Shown here one piece after another: positions 45,385-57,246 of a DNA stretch of 64,000 nucleotides. Made by a program: the position numbers and the translations under genes. This DNA comes from Xenosphaeropsis pyriputrescens (Eukaryota; Ascomycota; Leotiomycetes; Phacidiales; Phacidiaceae): positions 62,001 to 126,000 of the forward strand of contig JAGKQE010000016.1 of assembly GCA_022609375.1 (NCBI GenBank). Reading direction: 5' to 3'. Within the stretch, counting starts at the first letter, position 1. Each line of letters starts with the position of its first letter. Below the pieces are notes generated by a model, which worked only from the letters and a program-made list of their open reading frames with translations, had not been told where the DNA came from and did not search any database.

Positions 45385-47451
45385 CTAATTAGTAGGTTTT
45401 CCCCCTTCCCACCTCCCCAAAACCCCAACGATGCCCTCACTCCCCACAACCACACAAGTCTCCCCACCAGGACTCCACGCGCATTGTCTTGCCGTAAACA
45501 GCATCTTTGCAAGAGGCACCTCCTTGTGTGGCGCCAGCTTGACCAGCGGATCACCGATTCCATATCGCCGTTCCCAGGAGACCTTACAGGCCTCAAAGTC
45601 GGCAGCGGTCATAGCAGAAGGCTGGACATCAGCTTCCACCTCAGCACTGTTTTGGGACGAGGTCATCGACGAGGTTTCCGAGTTAGTGCGCATAGTGTGC
45701 AATATGTCTTTCGCGGGTTTGTGGGCTGGCAACAGCCAGTGCGCGTGCTGGGGACCCGCGAGGAGAGCTGTAGGATCGGGATCGGTGGCGGGGATGGAGT
45801 TGCGGCTGTTGGAGGCTTCTGTAGCGGATAAATAGTCTTGATAGGTTTCGAGTCTTGAGAGGTCCCAGAAGAAAACTTTTGTAGGATGGGAGCGAGATGG
45901 ATGGCCGTTGTTTGCCATTATGAGTGTTGGGTGCGCGGTGAGCGAGGAGGGTGGAGAGAGGCGGAAACGCATGTAGAAGGTGTCGCAGTGTGGGATGTAG
46001 AATTGGAGGAGCCGCGAGTATTGGGTGAGGTAGGTACCTCGAACACGATCTGGGGGTAAGTTGAGGAATGTTGAGCGAGTATCGGCATGTTTTGTGTACT
46101 CATAGTAGGTCGAGGGCGCATCTGATGGTTCTGGTATGGGATTGGAGGATGAGAAGCCTGTGATGTTCCAGAGAACTATACAATCTTCTTCCAAGGCCTT
46201 TGAGAGGATCAGATCCCCGTGAAATGTCACACTATGGAGCTGTTAGAAGATAAATTGAAGGTGTGTGCTCGAATCACTTACCAATCAACGATATTGGAAT
46301 GGATCTGTGAAGTCGAAAACAAAGGGTAGTGAATCAAAGTCGTCTGCTCGGTTCCTGTGTTCTTATCTGGTAATTGGGGAATGCCCCACTAGGTATCGTC
46401 ATTAACAAAACTTGAGTGGTGTAGGTTCAAACGGATAACCACTTACGAGATTGACAATGTGGTCAATGCCACCGGAAAGAAGATAGCGACCGTTGGAATG
46501 GAATGCCTAGAATACGCAAGTTAGAACCCAGGCTACTTTCGGCATGTTAGAGTAGGACAACAACAGTTTTCGTATATCCGTACTTACTATTGTCTGAAGA
46601 GAATGGCCCCGGTGTCCTTCGCCAGCACATATGACAGCACACGGATGCCGTTCATGCTCAGCATCGAGGCTCCAAACCCTGATCGTTGAGTCTTCAGAAG
46701 CTGAAGCCAGTATCTGTGGGTTGATTGGTGAAATCACAAGATCATTCACATTCTGCATGGCTTAGTAACTCTCCGTGCAATTCAGAGCCATATTGAACTT
46801 ACCGCCCCGTGGCCAACAAGGGTCTAACTGCATGGTCAGCGGATGTGGCTTTGAATCGAGGGCGGACTACTCACCCTCAAGAGATTCCCAGTGATAGCAT
46901 CAATGATATTGATCTTGGAGTTTGCTCCTGCCACACAAAGAATGGGCCTCTCAGTCCCGGCCTCCTTGGACCATACACACGCATAATAGCTGTTGCTCTG
47001 CTGTGAACAATCCCAATATCAGAATGTTTCAACATCACGTGAAAGTCAAGTGAAGCTCGCAAACCTCGTCAATATCCTCTATGGCCTGGATGACTTCCAG
47101 CTGACCATCTCGAGTGAGTCGCAAAATGAGAATCTAGACAGATCAGAGCAAGATCACAGACAAGAATGCGAAAGCTTACCAAGTTCTGCCCTACAAGAGC
47201 AAGTATTGAATCTTCATCGGATTTTGTGTACGGATAGTACTTGACATCGTAAATCTCATCTTGGTTTCTTGGTATCAGCACACACTCACTTGGAGATGCA
47301 CGGGACCAACGTACTATGAAAGCCGGCAAACTGCAGCGAAGCATGTTAGAACACAGATTTGCTAGTATCAGGGAAAGGGGCAGTAACCCACATGCAGTTG
47401 GTGCACGCTTCTGAGGGATGGCAAGTCCCAGAGTCGTCTTTCATCGTTCAT
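45385..47451 (-). CDS. eed: EED/ESC-type WD40 subunit of Polycomb PRC2
   Basis: About ten exons on the minus strand: 47392-47451, 47315-47330 (16 nt), 47180-47259, 47065-47133, 46875-46997, 46803-46823 (21 nt), 46588-46752, 46447-46506, about 46280-46388, and 45385-46231; roughly 515 residues. Joined, they give a WD40 propeller with EED signatures: NEIYDVKYYPY, SYYACVWSKE, LLRTLVGHGA, NPQILASASEDSTIRVWSL, ERHPCAVICAGEGHR, AFHSNGRYLLSGGIDHIVNLW, IVDCVTFHGDLILSKA. EED binds H3K27me3 and activates the methyltransferase of PRC2. The last exon adds a long, less conserved C-terminal region with a Ser/Thr-rich insert. Exon 9 is placed by family fit; my count leaves two bases unresolved there. Exon 5 has a tandem CAGCAG acceptor. 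The gene diverges from the PAS-protein gene across 5.75 kb. Confidence 0.9.
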
Positions 47452-47719
47452 CGTCGTGGTGATCCCGTGCTTCACTTGAAACCAGAGTATGGAAGGGAAA
47501 GTCACGCAGCAGTACGGGCTAGTTCCACACAAGCGTAACACGAGGCATCAAGCTACGAAAGAGAGCGGAGAGAGAAAGGGGGCAGTAAGAAAGGTGAAAC
47601 GTGAACGCTGGATGAGGGGTGAGCGTGAGGGATAGCACACTCCCAGCAGCGAAACGCGTAACTCAACTTGCAGTATATTCGGCTCCACAACAGACCCGGA
47701 AGCGAGCTGTAGTGAGTGA

Positions 47720-47763
47720 GTTGCAGTTGTAGTTGCAGTTGTAGTTGCAGTTGCAGTTGCAGT
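47720..47763. repeat. Hexanucleotide repeat (TTGCAG/TTGTAG)7
   Basis: Seven units, with two TTGTAG variants among TTGCAG, just upstream of the eed start. It is the same six-base composition class as the repeat before bro1 (reverse complement CTGCAA versus TGCAAG). Confidence 0.88.
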
Positions 47764-48869
47764 CCAGCAGCGCGAAGCACCGACCACACAATATCAAGTT
47801 TACGACTGATCATTTACATGATGTAGACAGGTAGGCACATGTGCTCCCTACTGTCGCTGCAGAGGCGAGCTTGATATTATCGCCTCGTCAAGCGAGTCAA
47901 CTCACGACTTTGGGCATCGACAACTGACACAGGGCGGTATGTGCTACTTGCACTGAGTTGCATTGCTCGGGCAATCCTGTATCTGTGGGCTCCTGAACCC
48001 CACTGGACCTGCTTGCGGACCTCACACGGCGTACAAGTACGGAGTATGTACCTAGGCAATAAGTAACAGCAACGGAGTCCCGCATCCGCGTCCGAGGGCC
48101 AGGTACGGCGGATGGGTTCGGGACGGGACCAGGAAGGCACTCCGGGTAGCGAGCGGGTATTTAGTTGGACTGTCTACCCACGGAAACCCCACACCCACTC
48201 CCGCTCCCGTCCCCGCTCCCACCCCTCCGTCCCTACCCACATGTGTAATAATATAATTACACACTCACCCCCCTCACGTGCAACCCCTCCACCCCAAAAG
48301 CAGCACCCAGGAAGCCTCCGAGAAAAAAGCAATGCGAAATGAGCAAGGGGGTTTAACCGGCAGGTAATACAATACAGCTGAGCCAGAACGACAGCCCGTC
48401 CGCCGGCAGCGATAGCAGAGATGGCAAGAGATAGCAGCGACATCAGCAACAGCAACGACGGCAGCGTAACCCGGTCGTCTCAACGGCCACGGACCCGAGG
48501 GAGCGGAAATGGCACCTCACCACGCAAGCCCTGCACGAAGTCCTCGTAACATGCAAAGCCTTAGCGAGCCGCGGCGACTGATCCGCGTACTTGCAGCAGA
48601 AGCAGAGCAGGCTCTCGGTTTGCAGCCCCAGGTCAGGTCAGGCCAGGTCAGGCCAGGAGCGTACTGTAGGTATGTACATTGAGAATGAGGATGAGAATGG
48701 TTTGCTGGGGCTTTGGGTGTTGGTTTCAACGTATGTAATATGGATGTGTTATGTATTATGTACAAGTATGTATGTGTGTCCGCGTGACTTGGCAGGCTTT
48801 GTACATACAAGTGTGAACGTTGACTACCTAATACGTACCGGTATTGTTTACGGAGAAAGACGGAGATGA

Positions 48870-48892
48870 CCTCTCTCTCTCTCTCTCTCGCT
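48870..48892. repeat. (CT)n microsatellite
   Basis: About ten CT dinucleotides, a typical GAGA/CT-type promoter or leader element in fungi; here in the eed/PAS gap. Confidence 0.85.
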
Positions 48893-51725
48893 CCACGCGG
48901 CAATGATAAATAATATGAGAATGCCCTGTTTTTCGCCTGCGTGAGGTAGGACGAGAGAATTGTATAGCCGTCATTTATTATCATCACCATCCTATAGTAA
49001 TTTTCTGCACAACATATATGTAAGTTTCTCATGGATGTAGCGTATATACATGAATCAAAAGCCCAGACCGTTGACACGGGTTGAAAATTTGCTTTGGAGT
49101 TTTCATGGTCTGTCGATGGGATGGGTACTACTACGGCTTAAATTGTGGTCTAGAGACTAGTCCTAGGTCCCTGGCGATTGAGGAGAGTGAGACAACCTTA
49201 CAACATTAGCAAGGAAAATACGTTGGCTATTACTTAGGTCTCGATGGTGATAAACGTGGTACTACAATATATAGAAGTGTAAATACATGATAACTGTTTG
49301 CTACTCACTCTGTATACTTTGATTTGCACTATTAGTTGAGAAAAGCTTGCCCTATATAACTGGGTCTGATTTCCTTCTATTGCGTGTGCAGTTGATAATT
49401 GCTGTTACCCATAGAACATAGTTTATAGGTAGTTAGTCTTTGTGTAAAATCCCAACCTGCTGTTTTATAGTATTGAAAGCCATATAAAATCAAGAATTGC
49501 TGCTAATAGAGCACACTCCTTCAACCCATTCTTTTACGCCTCGTTAAATTTGTTGCTCTACAGTCCCCTGTACTCACCGTGTTCTTTCTTTTTATTTCTT
49601 CCATGAAGGGACCAGCCGTTGAAAATTGTGGAAAGATCTAGAGCTAGAAGGTTGTTCGGAGCTCTATAGTTGTTTCAGGCTGTACAGTGATAAGAAACGA
49701 CAGAACCATTGAGAGTCGCCCAGTCATTCAAAAGCCGTTCCTGTGTTTCTAGGTGATTCATTACGGAAGACCTGGCCGAGTACTCCACAAGACCTTGGAA
49801 GAGATGTCCGTGAAGATGGCTTCTATGGAGCAGTCTACCATGCTTAGTTGGTTCGTATAGCCCACCTCCCAGATCCATAAATATCAGTAACTTGACCACA
49901 AAGCAGCTGAGGCGAAGAGGCACCATCTCCCCGCAGGCCATACCACGTTGTTCCGAAGACCTAGTATAGATCCTCAGGGCCCCTCGACGGGGGAATTTCT
50001 GGCTGGAACCCGAAACCCCTGTACCGCTTGTGGAGGTTATAGACAGTATCCGTTTTATATGAGCCGTGTACTATGTAATATCTCAGACTCCCAGCCCAAG
50101 AGAAGCACTCTGGGGAAGCACGGAAGAGGTTGACAACAGAGAACTAACAAATACTACTGCAAGCCACTCTGCAGAGCTGACAAGGAAAGGGAAAACATAC
50201 TTTGAAGGGTAAAGTGCTATTGAAGCCAGGCTGCCTCATGGAATATGTAGTGAGAAGAATGACTTGGGATATGTGAGCTTAGGAAGCACTTGGTAACTCG
50301 GTCGTTATTTCGAGGCTCTGAGCACGTGAGATTCTGTGACTCTTTCAATTTGGGCCCTTGTGCTGTATAATAATCATTTAATGACTGCGAGAATGTGGCG
50401 TTTTGCATTGATGAGGGTTGATATGCAATGTACAGTACATATGTACTCCGAGCTTCGCATGTAGCCGGTACAGCACGCAGCTGCCGTCATGCGTGCTCGA
50501 GGAAAGCGTACAGTCCACTCGAAGTCTGGATATGTGTGGTAGGAAGACGGGCACAATCTCAATCATCAGCCCTCCTGTTGTTTAAGGGGCATAACGTCGT
50601 TGCATATGTATGTATGAACATGCATGAATAGAACAGAAGTTGGAGTCCGTGATATTCTTTCATGTTGTGTACCTCGGACAAACTGTCTTTCGTACAACGC
50701 TAGCTGGTGAGCCAGACGTGAAGGCAAGCAGGTAGCCGACTTGCAGTGAAGCAATAGCAATACTGTGTGATTGACAGACAAGTTCAGCAGGGATCTCGAG
50801 GAATCCAGAATTTGGCGACAGTGGGGAAGTCGTCTTGTTACCTGACCCACCTCTGCAACCTGCCTCGCACAGAGGCCAGCCGAAGAAGTATGTACTCCGT
50901 AATACATACCTCATACCCAGTCCGAGAATCCCGAATTGTTCCTAAACGCCCCTGTGTACAAGTAGAAGAGTGGAGAGAAGTGATGTGAAGTGGCAGCAGA
51001 AAGCAGCTTTGTGAGGTGCTCTCTGTGTGTAACTATATGTCCAACTTCGGCGAAAACCACGAGCATCGCCGGGGCCTTGGGTTTGCATCAGCTGCAGTTG
51101 TAAGGAGTTAGCCTGTAGGAATATGAAGCGGTATCTACCCATGTGCAGTACGTACGTACATACAGTATGTACTTGTATGTCGTAGAGATAGAAAAAGAAC
51201 AGGTCAGTTCTCTGGAAATCCTTTTGCACAATGTTTGCTGTTATCAATTGCGGAGTATTGCGTGCCAGGATTGGTCGAGTGAGTGAATGAGTGAATGGGT
51301 GAGTGGATTCAAGGTGGAGAGCAGAGAGTCCTAGGTAGTAGGCATTATTTGATGAGAAGAAAACCAAAACTGTCTGTTGGACTATTACCTATTTTGACAT
51401 TCAAACAAATGGCTGTACTTGTACATGCATACATAACACTTGAGATGCGTTTCGAGTTTGTCGGTTGATGTGCCAGGAACAGGAATAATAGAACACACGG
51501 ACATGAGGTGGGCTGGTGCAAAGCAAATAAGCAATTTGTCGATCAGTCTTTGACAATCCCTAGAGACCGACACAGAGTACGCACCTACTCTACTCTGTTT
51601 GGTATCGTCAAGTGGAATCGAGGCCCGCAAAATCACTGTGCTTCTTTTGATCGAAGCAGAACGAGCGGGCGAGGAGAAGTTGGGAACGAATAACAAAGAT
51701 ATGTACGGAGGGGTAAGGCAGCCAC

Positions 51726-51788
51726 AAGAAGAAGAAGAAAGGGGAGAAAGAAAGGGGGAAACGAAAAGAAAGAAAAGAAGAGAGAAAC
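51726..51788. repeat. Polypurine tract
   Basis: About 60 bases almost wholly A/G on the plus strand, with only an ACG interruption. Such mirror-like tracts can form H-DNA or be bound as pyrimidine-rich promoters on the other strand. Confidence 0.75.
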
Positions 51789-52095
51789 ATGCCTTCTGAT
51801 GATCAGCAATGTAAAGCAAGGCAATATCTGAGCAATCAGCAAGGCGAGTTGCATTTGTTTTATCATCTACTTGTACCTACCTACCCAACCTACCTACGAT
51901 TTCCCCTGCATGTCTTTCTTTTATGCTCGTAGTTCTTCCGTATTCTTCACCCGATTGCCTCGAATCCTACATGCCCCTCTCGTTGTCAAGATGTTATGCA
52001 GGATGTAGTCGAGTAATTCGAGGAACGGGGAGTTTAATGCCAGACAGAGCTGCACGCAATCAATTACTATTACTTGTACATCCTCCTGCCGAAGT

Positions 52096-52138
52096 TGAAG
52101 CAGAAGCAAAAGCAAAAGCAGAAGCAGAAGCAGAAGCC
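52096..52138. repeat. Hexanucleotide repeat (GAAGCA)n with (AAAGCA) variants
   Basis: Seven units of GAAGCA/AAAGCA. Its frame gives Glu-Ala or Lys-Gln repeats in ORFs that lack other support. Confidence 0.85.
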
Positions 52139-52450
52139 GAAGATGAACCAATTGTATTGTTCCCCATTCCCTTCTTCTATCCCTCGCACTTTGCTCGTTC
52201 ACTCTCTTCTCTGGAACTCTCCTTACATGAGCTACGAGTATCTGACTGTAACCTCCTTCCCGTGCCAGCGTGAGGTGACTGGTGACTGGTGACTGGGGAC
52301 CGGGCCGCCCGGGTCGAGTCAATAGCCGGACCCAAGGCACATATGTACATATACACTTACCTACCTACCTACATACATATGTATATACTTGTATAAGTAT
52401 TTGTACATAATAATAATAGGTGAGAGTATGGACGAAGTCGGTGAATGAAG

Positions 52451-52495
52451 GGATGAGGGATGAGGGATGAGGGATGAGGGATGAGGGATGAGGGA
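52451..52495. repeat. 7-bp repeat (GGATGAG)6
   Basis: Six perfect copies of a 7-mer, followed directly by TACCTTACC words. A 7-bp unit cannot stay in frame, which argues that this stretch is noncoding. Confidence 0.9.
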
Positions 52496-52883
52496 TACCT
52501 TACCCTACCTACCTTACCTTACTCTCCCGGCCCCCGTCCCGGTCACGCTTCCGAGCACCGCGCTGCAGGCGTCGGGATTAATCGACAAGGATCTTATAGC
52601 CCATCCCTAGCAACCCGTTGACATCGGCGATCACCCCACACGGCCATGTCAATTCAATCCAACACGCTCAACTGCAATGCTCGCGACAAACACCCTCCCC
52701 TCCCCTCCCCTACCTCCTCCAATACACGACCCCGGAAACCTGAGAATTGAAAACCCCCCCTCCTCCGACATATGTAAATATCACAACATTCTCATATCCT
52801 TACATACATGCCCATCTCCATCTCGCTTTCCCTCCCCGACATCCCATTCCATACGCCGTGCTTGTCGAATCCCACGCTGAAAT

Positions 52884-53036
52884 AAGAAGAAAAGAAGAAG
52901 AAGAAAAGTATCAAACAACGACATCATCGACAGGGGAAAAAAAAAAGGAGAAAAAAAAACGAAAGGCAAGAGGGGAAAAAAAAAGGAAAAAAGAATAAGG
53001 ATAAGGATAACAACAACGAAAAGCAAGAGGAAAAGA
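52884..53036 (+). promoter_or_regulatory. A/purine-rich promoter or leader of the PAS gene
   Basis: About 150 bases dominated by A and G, with A-runs of eight to ten, starting some 320 bp before the start codon. Such poly(dA) tracts exclude nucleosomes in fungi; if transcribed, they would form an A-rich 5' leader. Confidence 0.5.
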
Positions 53037-53205
53037 CCCGACACCACTCGCTCTCCTCTACTCCAGTCGGTTACACAATTGCCCTCTCTACCATCGTCTC
53101 ATCGCATCAATTGGCTGCTGTCTCGAACATAAATCACTACCTTGTTACCCAAGATAGCCTGAGCATCGTTTTAGCGATACAAACGCCAGTTTAAAGCTCA
53201 TCAAA

Positions 53206-55274
53206 ATGGAGACAACTTTCATGACCATTCACAGTACGAACCTCATCTTAATCCAATGTCCAGCGATCATTGCTTGCATTTACCATTCACCTGCACCTCC
53301 GTGTACATCTATGAGGAACTGCTGACCATTCATCTCGATAGATGTCACTCCTGACGCCAATATACTCTTCGCCTCCGAGTCCATCACAGACATTCTTGGC
53401 TATCAGCCAGGAGAGGTTGTTGGCCGATCATGCTTCGATTATTTCCATCCTGACGAAGTGCCATTCGCCAAAGCAGTTCACACTCGAGGTGTTCAGCTTG
53501 ACAAAGCCGCTGTCTTGCACTATGCTCGTGTGAGGGGTCGCGACGGTTCATGGATTGGCTGCGAATGTGTTTTCACCATTGTTCACGATGTCTTGGTGGC
53601 GTGCACTTCCATCTACAAGAGAGATCCGAAGAGCGAGCGTGAGTGGCGTATATGTTGATTGTTTGCGGGCCAAATACTGAATCTATATCAGGTCGTGCTA
53701 TCGAGGCGCCCACGGTGCGCAGGATGTTTGCATCTTCCCCACGCGACCCGCGTTACCACATGTTGGAGCACCTCTCTGCCAAGTTCAGAGCACAGCCCCA
53801 GATTCGTGAGCCCCGTGCGGCCTTGATTCTCAACAGGTTCTCGCGAGAGTTACCGGTCATGTTCTCGACCAATGCCGTCTCGTCCATACTCGGAGTCTCT
53901 TCTGACGATTTAACCGGCAAGAGTTTCTACGAATGCATTCAAGAGAATTGTCTTCCAGAAGCGATTCGTTGTTTGGAGAGTGCCAAGGCCAACGATTCCA
54001 TCGCGTACTTGAGATTCTGGTACCGCGACCCAAGACGTCCCGAGGACATGGAGGACCGCATGAGTCAAGATCATAGCAGTGATTCGGAGGATGGCGGTGT
54101 CGAGCTTGAAAACCACTCGGCAAGACCTAGTCCATCAGGCGATGTTTCGATGAATGAATCCGATTCACCACCTTCAGCCAGCCGTGGTAACAGCGGCGTC
54201 AACATAGATGGTCAACTGTCAACCTCCAATTCTCGCACATCGTCAGGCAACACGACAGACATCGAGCACGATTCTGCAGAAGCCATATTTGATCGTTCCC
54301 AAGCAACGAGATCGTCAACTTCCTCAGTTGTTGCCTCTCCTGAAGTGCGACGCAACGCTCGCAGTCAAAGTCACCAGGTTGCCAATCAAGCCCAAGCAGG
54401 TGGAATCGAAATTGAGGCCGTAGTTTCGTGCACGTCAGATGGACTTGTAGTCATTCTCCGTCGTGCTCGTCCATTCGTCCCGTCCGCCACACTTCCACAA
54501 CAGTCTGCCAATGGTTTCTTCGCCGCACCTTGGGGTGCCAGCCCAGTGCATCCACATGCTTACGCCGAGCCACAATATGGCTTCCAACATGGCCTGAACG
54601 CCGCCGTTCAACCGCCCATCGCTTTGGGTGGTCCGGCCACCGACGACTTCATGCAAACTATTCGTGAGGTCGCCGTATTCGCATGGTCCCTTACCGGTAT
54701 CAACGGTAACATCGCCTCATACAGTCGAGGCAACCCTGTTGATGAGGCCACTCCTCCCGAAGGCTTCCCAGTCTGGGATCCGCGTGCTCAATCACAGTTT
54801 GAGGCTCCTCGTAACCAGGCTCAACCCAAGTGGGAACAGTGGGAGAGGACAAACTTGCCGCACGATGGCAATGGCAGTAACAGGTACCCATACCAGCATG
54901 CTCGTCCAGAATACCTACTTAACCAGAACTTGAATCATGGGCAGCACGCTGGTGCTATGAACGGCCCCGAGATGTCACACGCGTCAGCCTACTCGGGTGG
55001 AGCAGGCCCAGCACAGCTGAATGCCCAGCATAACTGGAATGCACGGCCAAATCAGGCTTCTGTACAATACAACCAGTGGTCGGGGTACAATCAGCAGTGG
55101 AACGGAAACGGAAATGGTCAGCACAACGGCCAGCATCATAGCCAGAACAATAGCCAGAACAACGGCCAATATAATGGTCAAAATGGTCAGTGGCCGCCTC
55201 AGAACAACAACAATCACGACGGTAACCACAACCACCATCTCAACAACCATAGCCATCACCATTACAATCAATAA
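53206..55274 (+). CDS. PAS-domain protein with Asn/His/Gln-rich C-terminus
   Basis: Three exons: 53206-53233, 53342-53638 and 53692-55274; 635 residues. A PAS fold starts at the N-terminus: FMTIHNVTPDANILFASES, ITDILGYQPGEVVGRSCFDYFHPDE, then the strand region VRGRDGSWIGCECVFTIVHD. A second PAS-like segment follows (AVSSILGVSSDDLTGKSFYECIQENCLPEAIRCLESAKAND). The LOV cysteine motif (NCRFLQ) is absent, so flavin photochemistry of that kind is not expected. The middle is Ser-rich. The last ~130 residues are Asn, Gln, His and Gly-rich, like a prion-like or condensate-forming region. The N-terminal architecture looks conserved in filamentous ascomycetes, but I know of no named function; a sensory or transcriptional role is inferred. 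The short first exon ends in the first PAS strand. Confidence 0.85.
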
Positions 55275-56280
55275 GAGCCACCGGACCAATAGTACGATGG
55301 AACAATGAGGGGGCATGAAACCCTCCCGTGGGATCCATCCACAAAAGCTTGGATAGCTACCTTGCAGTATTCATTTCTTCTCATCATTCGAAATTTTTTG
55401 CTCATGGCTTTGGCTATGGCTACGCCAATGTTTTCCACAAGGGGGTTTGCTATCTATGAGTATTATTATGCCGTATGCCGACGTTCTCGTCGGAAAGGCT
55501 GGCGAAGGCGCAGGATCACCTTCGACTGCTTTGGCTTTGTTCTTGAGCTCCGTTCTCGTGTTGGAGGACGTGATAGATTCTTATGTTATCGATGACAATA
55601 TATTATTATTATTATTATTACTACTACTACTACTACTATTATTATTACTATTATCACTAACAACACTTACTACCGTTATTGTTATGATGCGTAGAGTTGG
55701 TGATATGATATTCGTGTGTATTTGTGCAGCATATCTTATGTATCTTATGCATATAACCACTATGTGCGAAGTATCAAGACCATAATCCTTTCTGTCGTTA
55801 TTGATACAGTCTCAATCCTGGACTGCACTGAGTCCTCTTTCAACGATGATGATATCTTGGAGACATTCCTGGCAGTGATACAACAAACGACGATGAGATT
55901 CCATGATCATGAAGACGGTACACCGTAAATACAAGTAAGTGATAGGTACAGTAATGTAGGTAGACTTTAGGGTCTGGTCTTGGTCTTTCCTCGGACCCTG
56001 TCACGGCAGGTAGCCTAACTATCTTGAGCTAGCCCATATGAAGAGGAAGCTCTGACCAGTTTACTATGATCTTGATGCCTTGCGTCTCAGCATCTTGGAT
56101 TAAGGAAACCGTGGACCTTTTGAGACAACCCCAAAGCGCATCATCATTGCAGTTGCAGCTGGACACCAAGAACACCACTCTCCATATATATCGTCTGTCA
56201 TCGTCGACATCGGATTTCGAAACTCATTTACTCACTCACATCAAAACCCTCGTCCCCATCAGGGATTCCCAATTGCAACA
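55275..56280. other. Intergenic region before yip4
   Basis: 1.0 kb between two plus-strand genes. It includes the PAS-gene 3' UTR with a trinucleotide repeat, and the yip4 promoter. ORFs crossing the repeat are low complexity. Confidence 0.5.
55600..55656. repeat. Trinucleotide repeat (ATT)n-(ACT)n-(ATT)n
   Basis: About 18 triplets changing from ATT to ACT and back, in the likely 3' UTR of the PAS gene. It keeps a Leu-run ORF open by chance. Confidence 0.9.
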
Positions 56281-57246
56281 ATGGCATCTTCCTCAGCGAA
56301 CCCCTACGAGCACTACAACAACCCAAGCGTCGAAGACGACGACCTCATAGACCCAGACGATGGTGCGCAATCCAACACAACTCCTACAGATCCAGAAAAC
56401 TAACAAAATCCAGCTGATCTCAACGACCTCGACGATCCCCTCACCCACCACAACACTCACTCCTCCACCGCCCCTCTGACGGGCAATATCTCATCCGGCT
56501 CCTCCTCCCGCCCACTGAACGAGAACTACCTAACGTCGCGCATCCCCGGAGAAGACAGGCGCGCGACCGGCAACACGATCGATGAGAGCGTCTGGGACAC
56601 GCTGCGGCGCGATCTGCTCGCCATCTGGAGCAAGATGCGCGAGGTCCTGTACCCGAAATACCTGTTCGGCGGGTCGATGATCGACAACAGCCCCTCGCTG
56701 CGCAGCGCATACGAGGGCTTCCGCGCCGGTGGGCTGGCGGGTGCGCGCGAGGAGATCAGGGGCTTGGCTGGGCGTGCCCTCGATGCTGATGCGGTGCTTG
56801 GCCAGGGTAATATGAGTGAGGGCCTGCGTGACTGGGATCTGTGGGGCCCGTTGGTGTTCTGCCTCGCGTTGAGTCTGTTGCTCAGCTTCAATGCTCAGAA
56901 GGAGCAGAAGAGTATGGTCTTCAGTGGTGTCTTTGCTATGGTGTGGATTGGCGAGGCGGTCGTCACGTCGCAGATCAAATTGCTTGGTGGTAATATCTCC
57001 TTTGCGCAGAGTATCTGTATCATCGGCTACACGCTCTTTCCCCTGGTTATTGCGGCTCTTCTCTCGGCTCTCCATCTCCACCCCATCCCCCGCATCCCGA
57101 TTTATATCGTCCTCGTCGCATGGTCGCTCGCCGCTGGTGTCAGTATCCTGGGCGGCTCTGGCGTCGTGAAGAACAGAGTTGGCATTGCTGTCTATCCACT
57201 CTTCGTCTTCTATATCGGTCTGGGCTTTCTCTGTTTCATCAGCTAA
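56281..57246 (+). CDS. yip4: Yip1-family Golgi membrane protein (Yip4/YIPF6 type)
   Basis: Two exons, 56281-56362 and 56414-57246, with a 51-nt intron (GTGCGC..TCCAG, CTAAC branch); 304 residues. The first ~140 residues are hydrophilic and acidic. A WDLWGPLVFCLALSLLL segment starts five closely spaced membrane helices (VFSGVFAMVWIGEAVV, LLGGNISFAQSICIIGYTLFPLVIAALL, IYIVLVAWSLAAGVSILGG, IAVYPLFVFYIGLGFLCF). The DLWGP and GYTLFP motifs are hallmarks of the Yip1 domain. Family members bind Rab GTPases in ER-Golgi traffic. The sequence is closest to Yip4/YIPF6 by my recollection of family patterns. The 5' half is GC-rich at third positions. Confidence 0.93.

Larger units (their letters stand above)
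47452..53205. other. 5.75 kb gene-poor region between eed and PAS gene
   Basis: No ORF here has a recognisable domain or coherent exons on either strand. The stretch contains many simple repeats, a CACGTG (48275-48280), CT and purine tracts, and clusters of TACCTACC words (51872-51896, 52358-52373, 52496-52520). The ORF on the minus strand at 49675-49941 looks the most protein-like but is isolated. It probably holds long leaders, regulatory DNA or noncoding RNAs. Confidence 0.55.

Noticed and set aside
48517..49077. Minus-strand 186-codon ORF in the eed/PAS gap
   Set aside because: It crosses the CT microsatellite, has a composition unlike a globular protein, and has no splice context or family.
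49675..49941. Minus-strand 88-codon ORF that looks somewhat protein-like
   Set aside because: No recognisable domain, no matching exons on either side, and in a repeat-rich gap. It could be a gene fragment but cannot be supported.
53206..55274. LOV-type blue-light receptor
   Set aside because: The PAS fold is present, but the LOV cysteine motif (NCRFLQ-like) is not.
54984..55316. Minus-strand hydrophobic ORF opposite the PAS gene
   Set aside because: It is the antisense of Asn/His-rich codons, which read as Val/Leu/Met; a shadow of the real gene.
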